From CBDBEU01 sp965204565 (GTDB lineage Bacteria; Pseudomonadota; Alphaproteobacteria; Rhizobiales; TMED25): a stretch of DNA of 64,000 nt. The notes beneath the pieces are model-generated. The model saw nothing but the letters and a program-made list of their open reading frames with translations. It was not told the origin of the DNA and made no database searches. Both the position numbers and the translations under genes were made by a program. This document shows, in pieces, positions 1-9,810 of this stretch; position 1 is the stretch's first letter; each line of letters begins with the position of its first letter. The stretch is from NCBI GenBank assembly GCA_965204565.1, contig CBDBEU010000005.1:1426001-1490000 (forward strand), in the 5' to 3' direction.

Positions 1-1
1 T

Positions 2-49
2 CCGGTTGTGCGCAAGCATGTTGAGTTCAAGGAAACGCGCATAAAATAG
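2..49 (+). CDS. rpmG: 50S ribosomal protein L33, C-terminal end (partial)
   Basis: The first 15 codons end in PVVRKHVEFKETRIK and a TAG stop, which is the conserved C-terminus of alphaproteobacterial L33, a small protein of the large ribosomal subunit. The 5' part lies outside the window. In many Rhizobiales rpmG follows divK-pleD in the same direction. Here pleD lies nearby but points toward rpmG, and IS debris lies between them, which suggests rearrangement. Confidence 0.85.
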   Translation, partial: PVVRKHVEFKETRIK

Positions 50-68
50 CAGCGATCGAGTTCCCGGC

Positions 69-99
69 AAAAAAGGCGCCGTCGATGACGGCGCCTTTT
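69..99 (+). terminator. Rho-independent terminator after rpmG
   Basis: A GC-rich hairpin (stem GGCGCCGTC / GACGGCGCC, loop GAT) starts 20 bases after the rpmG stop. It is preceded by an A run and followed by TTTT, so it could work in both directions. Confidence 0.85.
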
Positions 100-425
100 G
101 TATTTCCGGTGGCCAATCCGGATGATCTTCACAGGCTATAATTTCAGTGGCCGGCCGATAGCGGCATTCGTCGAGGACGACCACTCAAGCCACTAACCGA
201 CCGGCCCACCCCACGGACCCAAGAGATGCGGCGGACCTGAGCACTCCGTAAGGCATTCTATAGCAGTCATCGCCGCTGTTATTCTTAACCGGCGACGCTA
301 ATTCTCGGTGAACTTAAGATGCCGCCGTTCCGCGTTTCTATCAACGCGCTTTATATTTCGAATTGGATATTATTGATTGTGGAGCGAAACGCAATGAATA
401 TATCTGAACTTACCGATACGTTCTA
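100..425. other. Intergenic region without a recognisable gene
   Basis: No convincing coding region is seen between the rpmG terminator and the first IS. An ATG at 394 with a purine-rich stretch upstream (GTGGAGCG) opens a ten-codon frame, MNISELTDTF, that ends in TAG at the CTA left of the IS5 element. It may be the 5' end of a gene cut by the insertion, but it is too short to identify. Confidence 0.4.
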
Positions 426-1274
426 GGCTCAGAACCCATTAATTTGCATTGAAGTTCGATTTTTGATTCAGGATGGCAAAGGAGTTTGCCATGTCGGATC
501 TGTTGCTGCTCTCACGCGCTCAAATGTCAAAGATCGAGCCATTCTTTCCCAGGTCCAACGGAGTTGCCCGGGGGGATGATCGTCGTGTTGTGTCAGGCAT
601 CGTCTGCGTGCTGAAGCACGGGCTGCAATGGAAGGACGCAGCTGCGGCCTGCGGCCCGCACAAGACGCTCTGCAGTCGCTTTCGACGCTGGACCGAACTA
701 CCGCGTGTTCGACAAGATTTTCAGTCACTTGACCGCTTCTGACGGGCCACCCGATACGCTGATGCCCGATACGCTGATGATTGATGCAACACACTTGAAG
801 GCTCATCGCACCGCGTCGAGCCTTCTGAAAGGGGGTCTTCCCCGCCACATCGGGCGCACAAAAGGCGGGCCGAACACCAGACTCCATGACGTCTGCGATG
901 GCGACGGACGACCGCCGGCCATGTGCCTGGCGGCTGGCCAGCTGTCGGATCATATCGGTGCGAAGCTCTTGTATCCGGGTCTCTAGTGATAGCGTCAAAG
1001 CTATAATGATCGCAGATAAGGGATACGATTCAGACGATGATCGCGCGGCGCTGAAAGCCGGGGGGATCACCCCGTGCATTCCGCCCCGAACAGGACGAAA
1101 GGCACCCGCTTCCTTCTGCAACATTCAATACAAACAGCGCCATAAGGTTGAGAACATGTTCGCACCGCTCAAGGACCGGCGCCGCATCGCGATATGACCG
1201 GCGGGCAGACGTCTTCATGGCCGCAATCACAATGGCAGCCATCCTCATATGGTGGCTATAATGAGTTCTGAGCC
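426..1274 (+). mobile_element. IS5-family element with broken transposase
   Basis: The 849-base element has perfect ten-base terminal inverted repeats (GGCTCAGAAC) and sits in a CTAG target, leaving CTA on the left and TAG on the right, as expected for IS427-type IS5 elements. The transposase starts at 491 (MSDLLLLSRAQMSKIEPFFP) and continues through pieces in different frames that contain LMIDATHLKAHRTASSL, IGRTKGGPNTRLH, MIADKGYDSD and VENMFAPLKDRRRIA. Several frameshifts break it, so the element is probably immobile. It landed exactly at the end of an IS630 element that begins at 1277. Confidence 0.85.
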
Positions 1275-1276
1275 TA

Positions 1277-2856
1277 GAGCATTTTCACATTGAGCGTTGA
1301 TATCCTGCTGCGTGGAAGAAGTTTTCGCATTCGGCCGGGAGGAAGCAGTCGGACCCCCTGCAGACCCCTGTCTTCTGCCTGGAATCGGGTGACGAGAGCG
1401 CCTTTACGGCCGCGATGCGTGTCGGCCCTTTGCCTGGGTTGTGGTTCGGGATTTGGTTTCGCCGGGGCCGGGCTATGCCACGGCGCCTTTGCGCTCCCGG
1501 AACAGGAGCCGTTTCATGTTGAATGCGATGTTGGCCATGCCGATCCTGGCCCTCGCCCGGTCGATGCCGATGGTGCGGACGAAGAGCCCCATTCGTGCCT
1601 TCATCCCGGCGAAGGGATGTTCGATCGCGGATCGGACCTTCGACCGTGCGGCATTGGCCCTCTCGTGATGCATGGGCATCGGCTTGCCGGGCGGCGTCGG
1701 TGACGATCCATGTCCGGACGAAGCCGTGGCGCCGGTCGGCATTGATATGGGATTTGCAGCCGAACACCGGCGTGGCGATTGCGCCCATCGCCGTGCCGTC
1801 CGGGCGCGTCTTCTTGCGCCCTCGCTTGAGCGTCCAACGCGCGTCGCGATCCTTTTGCGCCAGTTTCCGGGGCCAGTTTCCGGGGATTGGCCTGCCAATC
1901 AGGCGGGATGCCCCCGCCCTTGACGATCTCCTTCCCGGCATCGGTCATGCGCTGGCGCGGGGCCGCCACGATGGTGGCATCGACGAGCTGCCCGCGCCCA
2001 TGGCGAGATATCCGGGCGAGATGTCCGGCGTCCTCAAGATGCGCGTCGAACCGGGCGAAGAGTTTCTCCACCGTGCCGGTCCGCACCAGGGCTTCCCGGA
2101 ACCGCCGGATGGTCGTCTCGTCCGGCGCCCGCGCGCCGTCATCGAGGCCGAGGAAACGGCCAAAGCTGCGCCGGTCCATGATTTGGAACGCCGCCTGCGC
2201 ATCCGACAGGCCTTAGAGCGCCTGGATCACCGGCACCTTGAACATGAGGACCGGGTCCATCGGCGGGCGCCCGCCTTGCCTGCCCCCGCCTTGCCTGCCA
2301 TCGGAACGATCAAGCGTCGCATCCAACCCTGGCCGGCAACTCTGGCCGGAAGAGCTCGAAGTCGATACCCCCTGCAAGCCGCTCCAGCGGATCTCCCGCC
2401 TTCGATAACGCCGCGTAGCGCTCATCCGGATCGAACAACCCGCGCTGTGCAGCCATCGTACCCTCCGTCGCTGATATCCCCACGGAATCACGCCAGCACG
2501 CTCAAAGCCAGGGGGGGTCAGGGCGTCCAGTCGAGATAGTGCAGCCGATGCGTTCAACGAGGGCGTCGAAGGTTCGGGCCGGATCTTGCCTGAGCAGCGC
2601 CTTGGGCCTGGCAAAGGCCTTCTCGATGGGGTTCATGTCGGGGCTGCAGGGCGGCAGATAGAAGATCCGGGCGCATCGGGAGGTGGTGATCTGACGGATG
2701 CCGGCGACCTTATGGGCAGGCAGGTTGTCGAGCACCACGACATCATCGCGTGTCGGGGTCGGTGCCGGCACCTCCTCAATATAGACGCGAAAAGCCTAGC
2801 TATCCATCGGACCATCGAGGACCCGGGGGGCCGTGATGCCTGAGAGGCGAGGGCCG
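1277..2856 (-). mobile_element. IS630-family remnant, split by an IS5 copy
   Basis: This IS630 remnant consists of 1277-1351 and 2528-2856, separated by the IS5 copy at 1352-2527. The outer end (GAGCATTTTCACATTGAGCG) also occurs at 16731. The minus strand encodes only the C-terminal half of a DDE transposase: VVVLDNLPAHKVAGIRQ, FYLPPCSPDMNPIEKAF and LKALLRQ. The N-terminal half is missing. The upstream edge is fused directly to the 3' end of pleD near 2856, in the middle of the transposase sequence LSGITAP, so a deletion must have followed the insertion. Confidence 0.8.
1352..2527 (-). mobile_element. IS5-family element, copy A (defective)
   Basis: The 1176-base element has related ends (GACGCCCTGACC and GACCCCCTGCAG, each followed shortly by CCCCTG) and CAGTCG on both flanks. 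Its minus-strand transposase pieces include AAQRGLFDPDERYAAL, DRRSFGRFLGLDDGARAPDE, QLVDATIVAAPRQRM, SAIEHPFAGMKARMGLF and NIAFNMKRLLFRERKGAVA. It carries a TAA in place of the Tyr codon in QALYGLSDAQ, frameshifts, an internal deletion before the HPFAGMK motif, and short tandem duplications. Copy B at 7540-8712 shares these lesions in the opposite orientation. Confidence 0.85.
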
Positions 2857-4213
2857 GCAACTCTGTTACGCCCGGTCCGTTTGGCGCGATATAATGATTC
2901 ATCAGCACGGCGCAGAATATTGGTGGGACTATCGATCGGATTTTCAATACCGGAAATACCAATGCTGACGGTGACATTCAATCCACCCTCAGCTCCTAGA
3001 GCATCGAACGATTCTGCGGCAATGCGTTCCCGTAATCTCTCGGCTACGATGCCGGCAATCATCATGCCGGTTTCAGGCATGATGACGACGAATTCCTCGC
3101 CGCCATACCGGCACACCAAATCAACACTGCGAACGTTGCTGCTGAGCCTCTGGGAGAACTCGCGAATTACCGCATCACCTGAATCGTGGCCGTGATTGTC
3201 GTTGATCGCCTTGAAGTGGTCGATATCGAGAAGCAGCATCTACAAGGGCTTGCCGCGATGGGCCGCCTGATCGATCAAGGTGGCCATGTGACCTTCCATG
3301 TATCGGCGATTATGCAGGCCGGTGGTCGGATCGGTCACCGCAAATTCAATGCTTTGTTCGAGATTGGCGCGCAATCGGTCTGCAAATCTTTTGCGCCGTA
3401 GTTGTTCGCGCACCCCCGCCAGAAGTTCGTTCTTGTCGATCGGGCGCAGAAGATAGTCGTTGACCCCGAGATCGAGCGCGCGAATGAACCGCCCATTGTC
3501 GTCGGGTTCGCAAAGAACCAGGATCGGGAGATTGCGGGTGCGGTCGACCGAGCGCAACTGCGAGCAAAGTCTCAGACAGTCGAAATTGGCCAGCGACAGA
3601 GACACGATCATCAAGTCGAAGCCACCGTCAACAGCGCGAAACAAGGCTTCTTGAGGATTTTCCTCAATCGTTACCTCATGGTGCTCGCTAATGATCGCCT
3701 TTGCACGGTTGCGTGAACTGCTACGATCATCGACCAGCAGGATCTTGCCACCTTCCTCGGCACTTGCATCGGCGAGTGTGAGCAGGTCCTGCAATCCCAT
3801 GCGTTCACCGATTGCAGCACGCAGCATCAACTCGTCGGTGATCATCTTGAGGCGTACAAGGCTGCGCACGCGGGCCAGCAAAGCGATGTTGCTTACCGGC
3901 TTGGTCAGGAATCATCGGCGCCGGCTTCCAGACCCTGGACACGATCGGCCGGAGAATCGAGAGCTGTGACCATGATCACGGGAATGTGGTGAGTCAGCGG
4001 GTTTTGCTTGATGCGGCAACAGACCTCAAAGCCGTCCATGCCGGGCATCATGACGTCAATCAGTACGATGTCGGGATGCGCACGCTCGACAATACCTAGT
4101 GCTTCCTTGCCGTCGCGCGCAGTCAGTACACCGAAATACTCGGCCGTCAGTTTGGCCTCAAGCAGTGTGACGTTGGCCAGCACATCATCGACGACCAGAA
4201 TGCGAGCCGTCAT
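2857..4213 (-). pseudogene. pleD: Diguanylate cyclase response regulator PleD, broken
   Basis: PleD has two receiver domains and a GGDEF domain and makes cyclic di-GMP during the polar developmental programme. The first receiver is clear (ILVVDDVLANVTLLEAKL, DIVLIDVMMPGMDGFEV), as is the second (ILLVDDRSSSRNRAKAI), and the active loop is RYGGEEF. Three lesions are visible. One T is missing in GATGATTTCCTG near 3900, giving a stop after GADD. A TAG stands between GKPL and MLLLDID at 3240-3242. The last few codons after GRNRVA are replaced by IS630 sequence near 2856. The start overlaps the divK stop as ATGA. Three independent lesions make true inactivation likely. Confidence 0.85.
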
Positions 4214-4656
4214 GAGGGCTCTTTCAGGAAGCCTTCAACGGTTTGCAGAAAGGTTGCAACCGAGATCGGCTTGGAAATATAGGCTTCACAACCGCCCTGA
4301 CGGATTTTTTCCTCATCCCCCTTCATGGCAAACGCTGTGACCGCAATAACAGGGATGTGGCTCAAATTCTCATCTTCCTTGAGCCATTTGGTGACTTCCA
4401 GGCCGGAAACTTCCGGCAGCTGAATATCCATCAGGATCAGATCAGGCTCGTTCTCGCGCGCGATCTCAAGCGCCATAAGTCCATTGCGTGTCTGCAGCGT
4501 ACGATAGCCGTGCGCCTCCAGCAAATCGTTGAAAAGCTTCATATTTAGCTCATTGTCCTCAACGATCAGGACCGTCTTGGCGGTGACGTTCTCAGCGGCG
4601 GGAGGTGGATTGACCGTGGCCTTTTCAACCATCCGTTCACTCTGTATCTCACTCAT
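4210..4656 (-). CDS. divK: Single-domain response regulator DivK
   Basis: DivK is a cytoplasmic single receiver domain that takes part in cell-cycle and polarity phosphorelays. The core AKTVLIVEDNELNMKLFNDLL is nearly identical to the family. The phosphoacceptor Asp is in DLILMDIQLPEVSGLEV, with the conserved Thr/Lys positions in PVIAVTAFAMKGDEE and YISKPISV. The start is placed at the ATG of MSEIQSERM, which gives about 25 extra residues before the usual DivK N-terminus. No usable start lies closer to the core. The stop overlaps the start of pleD. Confidence 0.9.
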   Translation of the reverse strand: MSEIQSERMVEKATVNPPPAAENVTAKTVLIVEDNELNMKLFNDLLEAHGYRTLQTRNGLMALEIARENEPDLILMDIQLPEVSGLEVTKWLKEDENLSHIPVIAVTAFAMKGDEEKIRQGGCEAYISKPISVATFLQTVEGFLKEPS

Positions 4657-4760
4657 GGGATCCAACAAGTCTGTTGATGACGGTTCAGGGCTCCACGAAA
4701 TCGGCTGCGGGCTGTAAAATGATTGAAGCAGGATTCTGTAACTAACGGTTTAATTGAATC

Positions 4761-4776
4761 ATCGCGATATCGCGAT
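4761..4776. promoter_or_regulatory. Perfect 16-base palindrome in divK/DUF3572 intergenic region
   Basis: ATCGCGATATCGCGAT is a perfect palindrome between the divergent genes divK and DUF3572. Its position fits a protein-binding site that serves one or both promoters. No protein can be assigned. Confidence 0.35.
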
Positions 4777-4787
4777 TGTCTTGGAAA

Positions 4788-5069
4788 ATGACAATGAGCA
4801 GCATGTCTCGCGACCGCGCGGACCAGATCGCAGCAGATGGGCTGCGCTTTCTGGCGAGTGACGAAGACCGCCTCGCCCGCTTTCTCGGCTTGACAGGGAT
4901 TGATGGCGGCGCCATTCGCGATCATGTCAGCGAACCAACCTTCATGGCCGGTATTCTCGACTATCTTCTGGCTGATGAAAGCCTCCTGCTGGAATGGGTC
5001 GAGAGCTCGGGAATCGCACCCGAAGAACCGTTGCTGGCACGTACCGCGCTGGCGGAGTGCATTTCGTGA
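4788..5069 (+). CDS. DUF3572 family protein
   Basis: This roughly 93-residue protein of unknown function is typical of Rhizobiales and usually sits beside divK-pleD and dinB, as here. Recognisable stretches are ALRFLASDEDRLARFLGLTG-like (seen as GLRFLASDEDRLARFLGLTG) and ILDYLLADESLLLEWV. ATG codons at 4788, 4794 and 4803 are all possible starts, and none has a strong ribosome binding site. It is cytoplasmic by appearance. Confidence 0.75.
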   Translation: MTMSSMSRDRADQIAADGLRFLASDEDRLARFLGLTGIDGGAIRDHVSEPTFMAGILDYLLADESLLLEWVESSGIAPEEPLLARTALAECIS

Positions 5070-5112
5070 GAGTGCCCGCGGGCACCATGCTTAACCGGTC
5101 CGTTAGTCTAGC

Positions 5113-6080
5113 ATGAGCGGGCCGGTGCGTATCGGGATTGATCTTGGCGGTACCAAGATCGCCGGGGTCGCTGTTGATGCGAACGGCAGGGTTGTTGCCC
5201 AGGAGCGGGTTGCAACGCCGTGCGGCGGCTATCATGGGTCAATCGAGGCGATTGCTGAAATGGTGTCACGCTTGCGCCAACAAGCCACAGGGAGCGTGAG
5301 GGCAGCAGAAGGACTAAATGGTGTTGGCATTGGCATTCCTGGCTCGATCTCTCCGGCGACGGGGGTGATTCAGAACGGAGATTCGGTTTGGCTCAATGGC
5401 CGCCCACTCCACCTCGATCTTGAACGGCGCATGGAGTGCCCGGTAAGGCTGGCCAATGATGCTGACCGCCTCCCCCTTTCTGAAGCCCATGACAGCGCGG
5501 GGGCAGACATGAGCACCGTATTTGCTGTCATTCTTGGCACCGGCTGCGGTGGTGGCATTGTGGTTGACCACCGGCTGGTGACTGGCCCACACCACACTGG
5601 CAGCGAGTGGGGCCACATACCGCTGCCCTGGGCACAGGCCGATGAACATGACGGCCCGCAATGCTGGTGTGGCAGACGCTCATGCATGGAGACATGGGTA
5701 TCCGGTCCGGCCTGGCGCGCGATCATGAGCGTGTTACCGGTCAATCCCTGACCACGCACGAAATCGTGGCCGCCGCCGAGACTGGGGACGCAGCTGCCAG
5801 AGCGGCACTTGAGCACCACGCCGACCGGCTCGCCAGGGGGCTTGCAGTAATTGTCGATCTGATAGATCCCGACGTCATCGTGCTGGGGGCGGGCTTTCAA
5901 ATCTCTCTTAATCTCTATTCCGTATTGCCGGAAAAGATGGTGCCGCACATTTTTGCCGATTCGGTTCAAGTCACAATCAGGCCCCCCATGCATGGAGATT
6001 CGAGTGGCGTGCGCGGCACCGCGCGGCTTTGGGACGATACCGCTGCCGGGGGAAATTTTGCCGGAATCGGGGGACCGTAA
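5113..6080 (+). pseudogene. ROK-family sugar kinase, frameshifted
   Basis: ROK kinases phosphorylate sugars such as fructose or glucose with ATP. The first frame (5113-5751) starts with the phosphate-binding motif RIGIDLGGTKIAGVAVD, then VRLANDADRLPLSEA with the catalytic Asp, GTGCGGGIVVD, and the zinc motif CWCGRRSCME. After WVSGP the frame is lost near 5705, where one base is missing in a G run, and it continues from about 5705 to 6080 (GLARDHERVTGQSL, IDPDVIVLGAG). The gene is otherwise complete, so a sequence error is possible. It lies in the same direction as dinB. Confidence 0.75.
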
Positions 6081-6099
6081 TGCCGGCAAGCATGGCCCG

Positions 6100-7401
6100 A
6101 TGAACGGTTTTTGCCGCGATTGCCTTGGTGAGGTTGAAAGCGGCGAGCGGTGTCCGGACTGTTCCAGCCCGCGTCTTGTCCGCCATTCAGAAATTGACCG
6201 GTTGGCGATCGCCCATATTGATTGCGATGCGTTTTACGCAGCCATCGAAAAACGTGACAATCCATCGCTTGCCGAACGCCCGGTGATTGTCGGCGGCGGC
6301 AGGCGCGGGGTCGTGGCCACAGCGTGTTATATCGCACGGATAAGTGGCGTTCACTCCGCCATGCCGATGTTCAAGGCGCTGCAGATTTGCCCTGGGGCAG
6401 TGGTGATCAGCCCCGACATGGCAAAATATGTCAACGTCGGACGCCAGATCCGAAACATGATGCTGGAGTTGACCCCACTGGTTGAACCCTTGTCGATTGA
6501 CGAGGCATTTCTCGATTTATCGGGCACCGAACTCATCCATGGCCTGAACCCCGCACGCACGCTTGCATCTTTCGCCACCCGGATTGAGAACGAAGTCGGT
6601 ATCACCATTTCGGTTGGCCTCAGCCACAACAAGTTCCTTGCCAAGATCACGTCCGATCTCGACAAACCGCGAGGCTTTCAGATCATTGGCCGGGCTGAGA
6701 CCGAAGCATTCCTTGCCGATCAACCGATCGACATCATCTGGGGGGTGGGAAAGGCACTGCAGCGGCGGCTGGCTGGCGACGGGCTGAAGCACATATCCGA
6801 TCTGCGAAATGCTGGCGAGCCTTTGTTGACCGCGCGATATGGCACGATTGGCCGCCGGCTGGCTGCGCTCGCATGGGGCAATGACACGCGTGCCGTGACG
6901 CCACAGCGAAACCCCAAGAGCATCAGCGCCGAAACAACCTTCGAGACCGATATTGCGGACTATGGTGAGCTTGAATCGCGTCTATGGAATTTGTGCGAAA
7001 AGGTATCGGCGCGGGCCAAGAAAGCCGATCTTGATGGCCGTACCGTTGTGCTCAAACTCAAAACCGCTCAATTCAAGGCCAGTACGCGAAATGCCAGGCT
7101 CGATGTACCGACGCAACTTGCCGGAATTCTATTTGGCGCGCTGGCGCCGGTGCTCCAGTGTGAAGCTGACGGGCGCCGATTTCGCCTGCTGGGACTTGGC
7201 CTTAGCGATCTTTCACCAGCCAGCGAGGAGCCGGCAAGCGATCTGTTTGCTGGTGAGCGGGTAAAAAACGCTCAGGTTGAAGCCGCGATGGATGAAGTCA
7301 GGGCCCGGTTCGGCCCCGGTTCGATCGACAAGGGACGCGCTTTCAGGCGGGGCCGGAAGCCTCGGCGCAGTCAGGCACGTCCAAAACCTGCATCTCAGTG
7401 A
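6100..7401 (+). CDS. dinB: DNA polymerase IV (translesion, Y family)
   Basis: DinB copies damaged DNA templates without proofreading. The ATG at 6100 gives 433 residues. The N-terminus has a four-cysteine zinc finger (CRDCLGEVESGERCPDC) common in Rhizobiales DinB. The palm motifs follow: IAHIDCDAFYAAIEKRDNP with a metal-binding Asp, and LSIDEAFLDLSG with the catalytic Asp-Glu pair. Next are the helix-hairpin-helix region WGVGKALQRRL and the little-finger domain. The frame stays open upstream to 5953, but the conserved zinc finger supports 6100. The gene appears intact. Confidence 0.9.
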   Translation: MNGFCRDCLGEVESGERCPDCSSPRLVRHSEIDRLAIAHIDCDAFYAAIEKRDNPSLAERPVIVGGGRRGVVATACYIARISGVHSAMPMFKALQICPGAVVISPDMAKYVNVGRQIRNMMLELTPLVEPLSIDEAFLDLSGTELIHGLNPARTLASFATRIENEVGITISVGLSHNKFLAKITSDLDKPRGFQIIGRAETEAFLADQPIDIIWGVGKALQRRLAGDGLKHISDLRNAGEPLLTARYGTIGRRLAALAWGNDTRAVTPQRNPKSISAETTFETDIADYGELESRLWNLCEKVSARAKKADLDGRTVVLKLKTAQFKASTRNARLDVPTQLAGILFGALAPVLQCEADGRRFRLLGLGLSDLSPASEEPASDLFAGERVKNAQVEAAMDEVRARFGPGSIDKGRAFRRGRKPRRSQARPKPASQ

Positions 7402-7539
7402 GCCGCCGAGCGTCAGGCCGGCTGCAATCCCGGTCTCATAGATATCGAAACTTTGAGTGAAAGCCGGCGTCTCGTCCTCGTTTCCGGTGCCCTTGAAATA
7501 ACTGACCGTAACGCGCCACAAATGCTGATCACTCAGTTG
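7402..7539 (-). other. Possible beta-barrel protein C-terminal fragment
   Basis: Between dinB and IS5 copy B the minus strand reads LWRVTVSYFKGTGNEDETPA and then SFDIYETGIAAGLTLGGS. The alternating pattern resembles the last strands of an outer-membrane barrel. It lacks a stop at the expected place, running on antisense into dinB, and its 5' side is cut by the IS. It may be a truncated gene or chance. Confidence 0.25.
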
Positions 7540-8712
7540 CTCGCCCTGCCCCCCTGGCTTTGAGCGTGCTGGCGTGATTCCGTGGGGATATCAGCGACGG
7601 AGGGTACGATGGCTGCACAGCGCGGGTTGTTCGATCCGGATGAGCGCTACGCGGCGTTATCGAAGGCGGGAGATCCGCTGGAGCGGCTTGCAGGGGGTAT
7701 CGACTTCGAGCTCTTCCGGCCAGAGTTGCCGGCCAGGGTTGGATGCGACGCTTGATCGTTCCGATGGCAGGCAAGGCGGGGGCAGGCAAGGCGGGCGCCC
7801 GCCGATGGACCCGGTCCTCATGTTCAAGGTGCCGGTGATCCAGGCGCTCTAAGGCCTGTCGGATGCGCAGGCGGCGTTCCAAATCATGGACCGGCGCAGC
7901 TTTGGCCGTTTCCTCGGCCTCGATGACGGCGCGCGGGCGCCGGACGAGACGACCATCCGGCGGTTCCGGGAAGCCCTGGTGCGGACCGGCACGGTGGAGA
8001 AACTCTTCGCCCGGTTCGACGCGCATCTTGAGGACGCCGGACATCTCGCCCGGATATCTCGCCATGGGCGCGGGCAGCTCGTCGATGCCACCATCGTGGC
8101 GGCCCCGCGCCAGCGCATGACCGATGCCGGGAAGGAGATCGTCAAGGGCGGGGGCATCCCGCCTGATTGGCAGGCCAATCCCCGGAAACTGGCCCCGGAA
8201 ACTGGCGCAAAAGGATCGCGACGCGCGTTGGACGCTCAAGCGAGGGCGCAAGAAGACGCGCCCGGACGGCACGGCGATGGGCGCAATCGCCACGCCGGTG
8301 TTCGGCTGCAAATCCCATATCAATGCCGACCGGCGCCACGGCTTCGTCCGGACATGGATCGTCACCGACGCCGCCCGGCAAGCCGATGCCCATGCATCAC
8401 GAGAGGGCCAATGCCGCACGGTCGAAGGTCCGATCCGCGATCGAACATCCCTTCGCCGGGATGAAGGCACGAATGGGGCTCTTCGTCCGCACCATCGGCA
8501 TCGACCGGGCGAGGGCCAGGATCGGCATGGCCAACATCGCATTCAACATGAAACGGCTCCTGTTCCGGGAGCGCAAAGGCGCCGTGGCATAGCCCGGCCC
8601 CGGCGAAACCAAATCCCGAACCACAACCCAGGCAAAGGGCCGACACGCATCGCGGCCGTAAAGGCGCTCTCGTCACCCGATTCCAGGCAGAAGACAGGGG
8701 TCTGCAGGGGGT
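7540..8712 (+). mobile_element. IS5-family element, copy B (defective)
   Basis: This is almost the same sequence as copy A (1352-2527) but inverted. The transposase starts at the ATG at 7609 (MAAQRGLFDPDERYAAL). It breaks after PELPAR, has TAA in place of the Tyr codon in QALYGLSDAQ, then reads DRRSFGRFLGLDDGARAPDE, QLVDATIVAAPRQRM and finally SAIEHPFAGMKARMGLF. It has the same internal deletion and the same small tandem duplications (for example GGCAGGCAAGGCGGG twice) as copy A. The left end lacks two bases compared with A. Confidence 0.85.
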
Positions 8713-9738
8713 GTCCAAGTGTTTCCCACCAGGACCCGCATCCTCAACCCGCTGCACCGGCCGATCGACGCCGACCCGTATCACTGCCATTGATGCCCCA
8801 CAGGCCCTGGAGCCGAGGCGCGAGCCCCGAAGGCCGACCCGGCCCGCTAAGATGCCCTTCGCGGCAAGGAGGGCTCTCCTGCGTCATGACCCTGCAAGCG
8901 CCGCCGTCATGGTCATGCTGCGCTCCGTCAGGATGTACGGCATGGCCCGGGCCGCCGGAGATCTCATCGAACGGCGCGCGCCCGCCTTCGATACGGCGCT
9001 CCCCATCCTCTCGCAGATGCTCAAGGCCGAGGTCGCCGAACGCGAGGTCCGGTCCGTCGCCTGCCGGATGAAGGCAGCCCGCTTCCCTGCCTGCAAGGTC
9101 CCGGCCGGGTTCGACCCTGCTTCCGGCGAAGTGAACGGGGCCATGGTGCGCCGGCTGCATCGCTGCGCGTTTATCGAAGGCGCGCATAACGTCGTGGCTG
9201 CAGGTGGCCCCGGCACCGGAACGACCCATATCGCTGCGGCCCTGGGCGTCCGGGCGGTTGAGCATCATCGCAGGAAAGTACGGTTCTTCTCCACCGTCGA
9301 CACGGTCAACCTGCTCCAACAGCAAAAGGCCCTGAACAAGGCCGGGCGCCTGCCGCGCCTCGATCCCGTTATCCTCGATTAGCCGGGATACCTGCCGTTC
9401 GGTCCGTCGGGCGGGGCGCTGCTGTTCCACCTGCTCTCAAAGCTCTACGAACGCACCGGCGTCGTTATAACCACCAACCTCAACTTCTCAGTGAGCGGGC
9501 GGCGTGTTCGGCGATACCAGGATGACCACGGCCCTGCTCGACCGGCTCACTCATCATTGCCACATCCCGGAGACCGGAAACGACAGCTTCCGGTTCAAGA
9601 CTTCCGCTGCCGGCGGCAAAGCGAAAAAGGAGACCGTCCAACACTTGACCAGGCCTCCAACCAGGGGGGACATGTCACACCACAACCCGGCTCACTTCTC
9701 GATGAAAATCCCGCGGCAAACCTCAGCAGAAATCAACA
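8713..9738 (+). mobile_element. IS21-family remnant inserted in flgE
   Basis: The remnant contains a decayed istB and, upstream, possibly the last codons of istA (ADPAR, DALRGKEG with a stop between). The right end, read from the minus strand, is TGTTGATTTCTGCTGAGG, with a CATCGAGAAGTGAGCC stretch seen in other IS21-type ends. Beyond 9738 the sequence is flgE, so this element landed in that gene. The left half, including most of istA, is gone and IS5 copy B is joined there. Confidence 0.7.
8886..9650 (+). pseudogene. istB: IstB-like helper ATPase of IS21, broken
   Basis: IstB is the AAA+ ATPase that assists the IS21 transposase. Visible family stretches are VRMYGMARAAGDLIERRAP, RRLHRCAFIEGAHNVV, KVRFFSTVDTVNLL, GGALLFHLLSKLYERTG, VVITTNL and TTALLDRLTHHCHIPETGND. 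The Walker A motif reads GGPGTGTTH, so the catalytic Lys is replaced by Thr. The Walker B region ends in VILD and a TAG where family members read VILDELGYLPF. A short deletion near NKAGRLPRLD and a frameshift near 9490 are also present. The gene is dead. Confidence 0.75.
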
Positions 9739-9810
9739 AATACCCTTCAGATAGTATCCTGCCGAATTAGCCAATTGCCCATTTTTGTCCAGGTCGGCGA
9801 TCTCGCTCTA

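Noticed and set aside
1352..8712. The divK-dinB segment has been inverted by recombination between IS5 copies A and B
   Set aside because: Both flanks of copy A belong to the same IS630 element and carry matching CAGTCG bases, so the current orientation at A is the original one.
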